A program made the position numbers and the translations under genes. The notes beneath the pieces were generated by a model. That model saw only the letters and a program-made list of their open reading frames with translations, ran no database searches and was not told where the DNA came from. Shown here one piece after another: positions 1-4,822 of a DNA stretch of 6,849 nucleotides (the first letter of the stretch is position 1; every line of letters begins with the position of its first letter). Source of the stretch: Kiritimatiellia bacterium (lineage in GTDB: Bacteria > Verrucomicrobiota > Kiritimatiellia > RFP12 > UBA1067); NCBI GenBank assembly GCA_028701555.1, contig JAQVQN010000132.1, positions 1 through 6,849 on the forward strand, given 5' to 3'.

Positions 1-99
1 CCGATGAAGCTGACGGTGCTGTCTGTAGCCGAGCTGCTGGGCGAGGCGATACGCAGGATCCACAATGACCAGTCCGTCAGCTCGTTGTTCAGGTATTGA
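1..99 (+). CDS. prs: Ribose-phosphate pyrophosphokinase, C-terminal end (partial)
   Basis: Reading from base 1 in frame 1 gives 32 residues and a TGA stop at 97-99. The peptide contains LSVAELLGEAIRRIHNDQSV followed by SSLFRY. This matches the end of the Prs family, where E. coli has a comparable LAEAIRRI segment followed by a short ESISAMF-like tail. The enzyme makes PRPP from ribose 5-phosphate and ATP in the cytoplasm, feeding purine, pyrimidine, histidine and tryptophan synthesis. Only the last helix and tail are visible; the active site lies outside the window. The neighbour supports the call, because prs next to rplY and pth is a recurrent bacterial arrangement. The 161-base gap to rplY suggests that a separate promoter may follow. 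Confidence 0.85.
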   Translation, partial: PMKLTVLSVAELLGEAIRRIHNDQSVSSLFRY

Positions 100-200
100 T
101 CGGCGAATGGCGGACAAACGAAAGCAAGTCTGTCTCAGGGCATGACTGAAGCCGCAGAGAGGCCATGGCAAAGAGTGTTGGGTTGACACTCCGTAAACCG

Positions 201-228
201 TGGTCACGTTGCGGTTAAGTGGTATTTT
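201..228 (+). promoter_or_regulatory. Possible promoter for the rplY operon
   Basis: TGGTCA at 201-206 matches the -35 consensus at 4 of 6 bases. After a 16-base spacer, TATTTT at 223-228 matches the -10 consensus at 4 of 6 bases. The -10 box is preceded by TG plus one base (220-222), an extended -10 feature. Transcription would start near 235, leaving a short leader before the rplY start at 261. This is pattern matching only, and the nearby TTGACA at 183-188 could belong to a different promoter. Confidence 0.25.
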
Positions 229-250
229 GGGACAGAATTAAGTTAGTTAC

Positions 251-256
251 AGAGGA
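251..256 (+). promoter_or_regulatory. Ribosome binding site that sets the rplY start
   Basis: AGAGGA lies 4 bases upstream of the ATG at 261. The longer in-frame option, GTG at 219, has no comparable purine-rich site and would add 14 residues (MVFWDRIKLVTEEK) that are not part of the bL25 fold. The ATG at 261 gives MANQEIRLKAELR, a normal bL25 N-terminus. Confidence 0.7.
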
Positions 257-260
257 AAAA

Positions 261-938
261 ATGGCGAACCAAGAGATCAGATTGAAAGCCGAGTTGCGCA
301 CGGAAACGGGTTCCGGCGCGGCAGGCCGCTTACGCCGCTCAGGGAGTGTTCCCGCTGCGGTTAATCGGATCGGGGGCGGCACGACGTTGGCTAAGTTTGA
401 CGCGCATGAATTTAAAGGCGTGCTGCGCAAACATGCTAACGAGCAGATGCTCGTTACCCTCGATATTGATGGAAATGACGTTCATGCGCTGATGCGTGAA
501 GTGCAGTATGATGTCATTACCGGGTACCCGATCCATGCGGATTTCGGTGAAATATCCATGTCCGAAAAGATCCATGTGCAGATACCTATACGCTTGCTGG
601 GTGAACCTGAAGGCGTAAAAGTCGGCGGCGGAATAATGCAGCAGATATTGCGCGTGATTGACGTGCAGTGCCTGCCGGCGGATATCGTCGATAATTTTGA
701 AGCCGACGTCTCTCATCTCAAGCTGAACCAGTCGCTTTTTGTGCGGGAGCTGGCCCTAGACGCGAAGTATGATGTTTTGACTGGCAAAGACATCGTTGTG
801 GCGAGTGTCGCCTCGCCGGAGGCGGATCCGTCCGAGAGTGCTGAAGTCTCGGCGGAGAACGCTGCCACTCCCGATGTGATCACCAAGGGCAAAAAGGAAG
901 AGGACGGAGCTGCCGCTAAGGCACCTGCCAAGAAATAA
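261..938 (+). CDS. rplY: Large ribosomal subunit protein bL25, long CTC/TL5 type
   Basis: This encodes a 225-residue bL25, the protein that binds 5S rRNA in the central protuberance of the large ribosomal subunit. Residues 1 to about 92 are the L25 domain, with the family's GRLRRSGSVPA turn at 22-32. Residues about 93-190 are the TL5/CTC C-terminal beta domain, with HADFGEISMSEKIHV (92-106), a GEPEGVKVGGG stretch (114-124) and VQCLPADI (135-142). The tail from about 195 is rich in Ala, Glu and Lys and probably disordered. E. coli L25 (about 94 residues) lacks the second domain, so this is the longer form found in most bacteria. After the turn, where many members have a Tyr-Gly pair, this protein reads VNRIGGG. 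A start at GTG 219 is possible but poorly supported. pth begins 18 bases after the stop, consistent with cotranscription. Confidence 0.93.
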   Translation: MANQEIRLKAELRTETGSGAAGRLRRSGSVPAAVNRIGGGTTLAKFDAHEFKGVLRKHANEQMLVTLDIDGNDVHALMREVQYDVITGYPIHADFGEISMSEKIHVQIPIRLLGEPEGVKVGGGIMQQILRVIDVQCLPADIVDNFEADVSHLKLNQSLFVRELALDAKYDVLTGKDIVVASVASPEADPSESAEVSAENAATPDVITKGKKEEDGAAAKAPAKK

Positions 939-956
939 CCCGGAGGGCACGACCGC

Positions 957-1556
957 GTGAAATTGATTGCGGGACTGGGCAACCCCGGCGCCAACTACGC
1001 CAACACGCCGCACAATGTAGGATTCGACGTTGTCGATCTTTTGGCGGCAAGGCTGGAGGCGGCTTGGAAAAACAGTTCCGGCTTCAATGCGCTTGTGGCG
1101 CGAGCCGACTTGTCAGGGAACGGTCTATGGCTGGTAAAGCCGCAGACCTATATGAACCTGAGTGGGCTTAGTGTTGCGCCGCTGTTGCGTTACTATCGCG
1201 GCTCGCCGCCAGACCTGATTGTTGTATCGGATGACGCAGACCTGCCTCTGGGCAGGTTGCGCATACGTGCTTCAGGCGGTAGCGGAGGCCATTTGGGTGT
1301 GGCGTCGATAATCGACGCCTTGGCAAGTGAAGGGTTTCCTAGGATCAGATTGGGAGTGGGGCGAGTTATGCCGGAAGGCGGGCTGAAAAGCCATGTGCTG
1401 GGAAAATTCGACCCTGAACGGCAGATTCTGGTAACCCGTATGATCACGGCGGCTGCGGATGCGGTGCAGTGCCTGGTGACAAAAGGTTTGGATGAGGCAA
1501 TGAACCGGTATAACGGATGGAGACCTGAAGAGGAGCAGTCCGTACAACCGAAATGA
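957..1556 (+). CDS. pth: Peptidyl-tRNA hydrolase
   Basis: This 199-residue bacterial Pth (family usually about 190-200) hydrolyses the ester bond of peptidyl-tRNAs that drop off ribosomes, recycling tRNA in the cytoplasm. The start is GTG at 957, with GGAGGG at 942-947 nine bases upstream; it gives the expected N-terminus MKLIAGLGNPG. Conserved elements are N9 in GLGNPG, the catalytic histidine H19 in TPHNVGF, N67 in the KPQTYMNLSG motif (61-70) and the Asp pair D92-D93 in SDDADLPLG. The glycine-rich loop GGSGGHLG (107-114) has Leu113 where E. coli Pth has Asn114, a residue linked to tRNA/peptide positioning. All other active-site residues are present, so the enzyme is probably functional. 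It lies 18 bases after rplY and 16 bases before rpsF, inside the same probable operon. Confidence 0.96.
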   Translation: MKLIAGLGNPGANYANTPHNVGFDVVDLLAARLEAAWKNSSGFNALVARADLSGNGLWLVKPQTYMNLSGLSVAPLLRYYRGSPPDLIVVSDDADLPLGRLRIRASGGSGGHLGVASIIDALASEGFPRIRLGVGRVMPEGGLKSHVLGKFDPERQILVTRMITAAADAVQCLVTKGLDEAMNRYNGWRPEEEQSVQPK

Positions 1557-1572
1557 GAGGGAATAACCCGTA

Positions 1573-1968
1573 ATGAAGAAATACGATGGCATGTACATCT
1601 TCGCCAATTCGGCGAAAGATGAGGTTCTGGATAAACAGATCGAGAAAGTGTGCGGAGAAATCACGCGCCTTTCAGGTAAGGTGCTGAACACGGAGGTGTT
1701 CGGTAAGAAATCCTTTGCCCGCCCTATGCACAAAAGGGAGAGCGGGGTTTACGTGAAGATCCGCTTTGAGATGGATCCGGCGCAGATCAAGACTTTGGTC
1801 GCGCGTTACCGACTCTCGGAAGAGGTCTTCCGTGTACAGGTGCTGGCTGTTGACGAGCGCCGTGAGACGGTCTTGGAACAGCAGGAAGAAACGCACAAGG
1901 CCCGGGAGGCGGCGCGTGCCGCTGCGGCGGAAAAAGCGGCGGCTGCAAAAGACAGCCAGGAGGTTTGA
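1573..1968 (+). CDS. rpsF: Small ribosomal subunit protein bS6
   Basis: This 131-residue bS6 binds 16S rRNA as a pair with bS18 in the platform of the small subunit. The start MKKYDGMYIF is the typical first strand (E. coli MRHYEIVFM). The core runs to about residue 98, with the central GKKSFARPMHKRESGVYVKI segment (44-63) and the YRLSEEVFRVQVLAVDERRE region (79-98) that ends the ferredoxin-like fold. Residues from about 105 form an Ala/Glu/Lys-rich tail, probably helical or disordered; such tails vary widely in bS6. AGAGGG at 1556-1561 overlaps the end of pth and lies 11 bases from the ATG. Its partner rpsR lies two genes downstream, with ssb between them, a common bacterial arrangement. Confidence 0.96.
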   Translation: MKKYDGMYIFANSAKDEVLDKQIEKVCGEITRLSGKVLNTEVFGKKSFARPMHKRESGVYVKIRFEMDPAQIKTLVARYRLSEEVFRVQVLAVDERRETVLEQQEETHKAREAARAAAAEKAAAAKDSQEV

Positions 1969-1995
1969 TTCCTCGCGACTTTTTAACAGCCTGAA

Positions 1996-2002
1996 AAGGT
2001 GG
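1996..2002 (+). promoter_or_regulatory. Ribosome binding site that sets the ssb start
   Basis: AAGGTGG lies 7 bases before the ATG at 2010 but only 1 base before the ATG at 2004. Normal spacing therefore favours 2010, which gives MASFNKVILMGNLTRDPE, a standard SSB N-terminus. The upstream ATG would add only Met-Thr. Confidence 0.7.
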
Positions 2003-2009
2003 AATGACT

Positions 2010-2501
2010 ATGGCTTCGTTCAACAAAGTGATACTGATGGGGAATCTTACCCGTGACCCAGAATTGAAAACAGCGCCTTCTGGCTCGAAAGTGGCAGATT
2101 TGGGGCTGGCGGTCTCGGAAAACTGGCGTGATAAAAACACCGGGGAGAACCGTGAAGTAGTCTGCTTTGTTGATGTGACGGTTTGGAACCGTCTTGCGGA
2201 GCTTTGCCACCAGTATCTGAGAAAAGGCAGCCCGGTCCTCGTGGAGGGCCGGTTGCAGATGGACGAATGGAAAAACCCGCAGGGTGAGAAGCGCAGCAAG
2301 CTGCGCGTACGTGCCGACACAGTTAAGTTTGTCGGGCCGTCTCCCAAACGCGATGCTCAGGATGCGAAATCAGATGGCTCCCAGCGCTTTAAGACGGGAG
2401 CTTCTGCGCAGCATCAATCGAGCGGCGTGGATGACGAGTCAGCCGTCGGCGAGCCGCCGAGTGACGTCCTGCAGGATGATGACGAACATCTGCCTTTCTA
2501 A
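2010..2501 (+). CDS. ssb: Single-stranded DNA-binding protein
   Basis: This 163-residue SSB coats single-stranded DNA during replication, recombination and repair, normally as a tetramer. Residues 1 to about 110 are the OB fold: NKVILMGNLTRDPELK (5-20), the AVSENW strand (34-39), FVDVTVWNRLAELCHQYL (53-70) and KGSPVLVEGRLQMDEW (72-87). A hydrophilic linker rich in Ser, Asp and Gln follows. The protein ends in DDDEHLPF, the acidic tip through which SSB recruits partner proteins. Start choice: ATG 2010 is preferred over ATG 2004 because of ribosome-binding-site spacing. It lies between rpsF and rpsR, so SSB synthesis is probably tied to ribosomal protein expression, as in other bacteria with rpsF-ssb-rpsR operons. 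Confidence 0.96.
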   Translation: MASFNKVILMGNLTRDPELKTAPSGSKVADLGLAVSENWRDKNTGENREVVCFVDVTVWNRLAELCHQYLRKGSPVLVEGRLQMDEWKNPQGEKRSKLRVRADTVKFVGPSPKRDAQDAKSDGSQRFKTGASAQHQSSGVDDESAVGEPPSDVLQDDDEHLPF

Positions 2502-2532
2502 CACAGAGTGATCGAGAATAAGGATTAAGTTT

Positions 2533-2790
2533 ATGGCCATGCAAAGGAATAGCTACAACAGAGCGGAACGGGACAGCCGTGACCGCGACAACAACAGTCC
2601 CGTACGTAAACGCGTCCGCGCCTTGGACCCGAATGACATTGTTGACATCAACAACATCGATGTCCTGCGTCGCTTCGTGACCGAGCACGGTAAAATCATG
2701 CCTCCACGCTTGACTGGGGTAACTGCCGCACAGCAGCGTCAGATCAAAAAAGGTGTAAGGCGCGCCCGTAATATGGGCATGATGGCATAA
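2533..2790 (+). CDS. rpsR: Small ribosomal subunit protein bS18
   Basis: This 85-residue bS18 pairs with bS6 on the 30S platform. The conserved part begins near residue 27 and includes VDINNIDVLRRFVTEHGKIM (37-56), then PPRLTGVTAAQQRQIKKGVR and RARNMGMMA to the end. This parallels E. coli from [20 protein letters not shown] onward. The N-terminal 25 residues are charged and low in complexity (many Arg, Asp, Asn). The protein has no cysteine, so it is the zinc-independent form. AAGGA at 2520-2524 lies 8 bases before ATG 2533; a second ATG two codons later is also possible. The gene lies 31 bases after ssb and 19 before rplI. Confidence 0.95.
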   Translation: MAMQRNSYNRAERDSRDRDNNSPVRKRVRALDPNDIVDINNIDVLRRFVTEHGKIMPPRLTGVTAAQQRQIKKGVRRARNMGMMA

Positions 2791-2809
2791 CCCCGAGAGG
2801 AATAAGAAA

Positions 2810-3262
2810 ATGGGTACTGAACTACTTTTGTTGTCGGATGTCGATAAACTAGGCAAGGCCGGCGATGTTGTGAAAGTCGCGGACGGTTATGCGCGCAACT
2901 ATCTGTTGCCGCAGGATATCGCTATGCCGGTTTCTAAGCATGCCTTGAAGCGACTAGAGCTACTGCGCAAAGAACGCGAGGACCTCGCGCGCATCCAATT
3001 GGCCGAGGCCAAGGATAAAGCCGAAAAACTGCGCAACGCTTCGGTGACAATCCGGGCGAAGACGGTTGACGGTTCGCGTCTTTACGGGTCTGTGTCGGTC
3101 GGTGATATTGTGGCGGCGCTTGAGTCCGGCAACAAGATTGCTCTGGACAAGAGCCAGCTTGTGCTGGACGAGCCGCTTAAGGAAACCGGGACCTTCGATG
3201 TCCCGGTCAAACTGCATTCCGACGTCACTTGCACGGTTAGGGTGTGGATTGTCGAAGATTGA
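2810..3262 (+). CDS. rplI: Large ribosomal subunit protein bL9
   Basis: This 150-residue bL9 is the normal length for the family (E. coli 149). It binds 23S rRNA near the base of the L1 stalk and reaches toward the neighbouring ribosome. The N-terminal domain (1-50) carries LLLSDVDKLGKAGDVVKVAD and the family signature GYARNYLLP (26-34). A long charged helix (about 42-76) links it to the C-terminal domain (77-150), which contains TIRAKTVDGSRLYGSVSVGD (80-99). GAGAGGA at 2795-2801 lies 8 bases before the ATG. It is the last gene before a strong hairpin and a 77-base gap, so it may end the ribosomal-protein transcript. Confidence 0.96.
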   Translation: MGTELLLLSDVDKLGKAGDVVKVADGYARNYLLPQDIAMPVSKHALKRLELLRKEREDLARIQLAEAKDKAEKLRNASVTIRAKTVDGSRLYGSVSVGDIVAALESGNKIALDKSQLVLDEPLKETGTFDVPVKLHSDVTCTVRVWIVED

Positions 3263-3272
3263 CGCGCTGCAT

Positions 3273-3303
3273 GCCCTGCGTCTCCTGCCCGGAGACGCAG
3301 GGC
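3273..3303 (+). terminator. Perfect 13-bp GC-rich hairpin after rplI; possible terminator, attenuator or processing site
   Basis: Bases 3273-3285 (GCCCTGCGTCTCC) pair without mismatch with 3291-3303 (GGAGACGCAGGGC), leaving a 5-base loop (TGCCC). The hairpin starts 10 bases after the rplI stop. No T-tract follows directly; the only T-run is TTTTT at 3333-3337, some 30 bases further on, after a second stem. That argues against a classic intrinsic terminator. It may instead slow or reduce read-through into dnaB, protect the 3' end of the upstream mRNA, or mark an RNA processing site. The structure is clear; the function is inferred. Confidence 0.5.
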
Positions 3304-3332
3304 TGTCAGACGTCTGTCTGATTGACAGGTGG
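3303..3332 (+). promoter_or_regulatory. Second inverted repeat touching the dnaB ribosome binding site
   Basis: CTGTCA (3303-3308) can pair with TGACAG (3323-3328). Alternatively TCAGAC (3306-3311) can pair with GTCTGA (3316-3321) around a 4-base loop. CAGACGTCTG at 3307-3316 is a perfect 10-base palindrome. The dnaB Shine-Dalgarno sequence AGGTGG (3327-3332, 7 bases from ATG 3340) shares its first two bases with the outer stem. Base 3303 is also the last base of the large hairpin, so the two outer stems compete for it. A role in dnaB translation is possible but unproven. Confidence 0.35.
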
Positions 3333-3339
3333 TTTTTAG

Positions 3340-4818
3340 ATGCCTCGTAAAGAAACAGATGCGGCAGATACAGGCTCTATGCCGCTGCGTGTGCCGCCGC
3401 ACAGTGCCGAAGCCGAGCGAGGTGTTCTGGGCTCGATCCTGCTGGACGCCGCGTCAGACAATCGAGTGATGGATTTGTGCGTCGAAAACGGTCTGACGCC
3501 AGATGCTTTTTACGTGCCGCATAACCGCCTGCTGTTTGAGACACTCAGCGAGATGGCGCACGCATCCCTGCTGATTGACGCCGTGACCCTGAATGAGCGC
3601 CTGCGTGCGCTGGGTCGGCTGGAGGATGTCGGGGGGGTGGTTTTCATACAGTCGCTGATTGAGGCGACACCGACTGCCGCGCATGCCGAGTACTACATCA
3701 ATCTCGTCCGGCAGAAGCATCTGCTGCGCACCGTGATCAATTGCGCGCGTGACGCTGAACGGCGCTGTTTCAACGATGCGGTCAGCGCCGATCTGATCCT
3801 AAGCGAGGTCGAACAGCGTTTCTTGGCTATTTCAGACCGCCAAGACAGCGGAGGTATTCCGTGGGAAAAGGCCATCAGCAGCACGATGGCGCATATAGAC
3901 CGGCTGTTTTCGCTTGGACCGGGAGCCTCCTCCGGACTGCCGTCCGGGTTCGTGAATCTCGATAAAAAACTTAAGGGCTTGCGCAACGGGGAAATGATTG
4001 TACTGGCTGCCCGTCCCTCCATGGGCAAAACATCCCTGGCAATGAACATAGCCGAGTGCGTGGCTCTGGGAAAAGACATCAACGGATCTCCCATGAAGGG
4101 CGACCACAATCGGCCTCATCCAGTTGGCGTTTTTTCGCTTGAGATGTCAACCGAATCATTGGCTATGCGTATGCTTTGCGGCTTTGCCAAAGTCCAGGGT
4201 TTCCTGATTGATCAAGGCATAGGTAACCCGCAGCGCATCAATCAGCAGCTTACGCGGGCCGCTACGGAAATAGCCGCAGCCCCGATCTATGTTGACGATA
4301 CCGGAGCCTTGGATGTAATGGATATGCGCGCTCGCGCACGTCGAATGAAGAAAGCTCACAACATAGAGCTTATAGTTATTGATTATCTGCAACTCTGCAA
4401 TTGCCGTGAGTTCGCACGACAAGGACGTCAAATAGAGACTTCCCAAATATCCGGACAGATCAAAGCCATGGCCAAAGAACTAAATGTCCCGGTTATTGTT
4501 CTGAGCCAGCTCAGCCGAGCCTCGGAGCAGCGTCACGATAAGACCAACAGGCCGAAATTGTCTGACTTGCGCGACTCAGGAGCGATCGAGCAGGACGCTG
4601 ACGTTGTGCTGCTACTGCGCCGCCCATGCAAAGCGCCCGGAGATCCAGATTTTAATGATAAAATGCTCGCGATAGTGGACGTGGCCAAGCACCGTAATGG
4701 GCCCACCGGTGAAGTTCGCTTGAACTTCGAGGACAGCTTGACGCGCTTTGCGGATCGTTCTGACCAGCACGAAAGCGATGCCGGCAATATGCAAGTCGAA
4801 GACGCACCTGACATTTAG
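3340..4818 (+). CDS. dnaB: Replicative DNA helicase DnaB
   Basis: This 492-residue hexameric helicase unwinds the chromosome at the replication fork and recruits primase. The N-terminal DnaB domain spans about 16-125 (PPHSAEAERGVLGSILLD at 19-36). The RecA-like ATPase domain starts near 195. Walker A is ARPSMGKTS (224-232, K230). The FSLEMS strand is at 265-270. Walker B is LIVIDY (344-349, D348). The sensor/DNA-binding region LSQLSRASEQR (388-398) is followed by LSDLRDSGAIEQDADVV (407-423). KHRNGP (450-455) is the arginine-finger segment. Compared with E. coli DnaB, about 13 extra residues lie between Walker A and FSLEMS (region 243-261). No intein is present, although DnaB is a frequent intein host. 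The Shine-Dalgarno AGGTGG at 3327-3332 supports ATG 3340. A gap of 77 bases containing hairpins separates it from rplI. Confidence 0.97.
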   Translation: MPRKETDAADTGSMPLRVPPHSAEAERGVLGSILLDAASDNRVMDLCVENGLTPDAFYVPHNRLLFETLSEMAHASLLIDAVTLNERLRALGRLEDVGGVVFIQSLIEATPTAAHAEYYINLVRQKHLLRTVINCARDAERRCFNDAVSADLILSEVEQRFLAISDRQDSGGIPWEKAISSTMAHIDRLFSLGPGASSGLPSGFVNLDKKLKGLRNGEMIVLAARPSMGKTSLAMNIAECVALGKDINGSPMKGDHNRPHPVGVFSLEMSTESLAMRMLCGFAKVQGFLIDQGIGNPQRINQQLTRAATEIAAAPIYVDDTGALDVMDMRARARRMKKAHNIELIVIDYLQLCNCREFARQGRQIETSQISGQIKAMAKELNVPVIVLSQLSRASEQRHDKTNRPKLSDLRDSGAIEQDADVVLLLRRPCKAPGDPDFNDKMLAIVDVAKHRNGPTGEVRLNFEDSLTRFADRSDQHESDAGNMQVEDAPDI

Positions 4819-4822
4819 GATT

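Larger units (their letters stand above)
100..260 (+). other. Intergenic region and presumed leader between prs and rplY
   Basis: There is no convincing gene here. It holds an 8-base palindrome (GCCATGGC, 162-169), a 6-bp inverted repeat (GAGTGT 173-178 with ACACTC 186-191, 7-base loop) and a perfect TTGACA at 183-188 without a good -10 partner at normal spacing. A better promoter candidate lies at 201-228. No T-tract follows the small hairpin, so I see no intrinsic terminator for prs. No tRNA T-loop or cloverleaf pattern is visible. Confidence 0.5.

Noticed and set aside
173..191. Intrinsic terminator for prs
   Set aside because: The 6-bp stem is short and no T-tract follows it.
219..260. 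N-terminal extension of bL25 from GTG 219
   Set aside because: There is no ribosome binding site at a good distance and the 14 extra residues do not resemble the family; AGAGGA before ATG 261 fits better.
1500..1575. A bS6:bS18 autoregulatory RNA motif in the rpsF leader
   Set aside because: Such leaders are known in many bacteria, but I could not trace a convincing stem with the bulged CCG-type binding element here.
1272..1733. A 153-codon open frame on the minus strand across pth and rpsF
   Set aside because: It is antisense to conserved coding sequence on both sides, with no domain resemblance.
1979..1998. Weak hairpin CTTTT/AAAAG upstream of ssb that could mask its ribosome binding site
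   Set aside because: It has only 5 pairs, four of them A-T, with a 10-base loop; too weak to claim.
1787..2347. A 186-codon open frame on the minus strand across rpsF and ssb
   Set aside because: It lies antisense to two clearly conserved genes, crosses their boundary, has no recognisable domain and has a low-complexity composition; it is a shadow frame.
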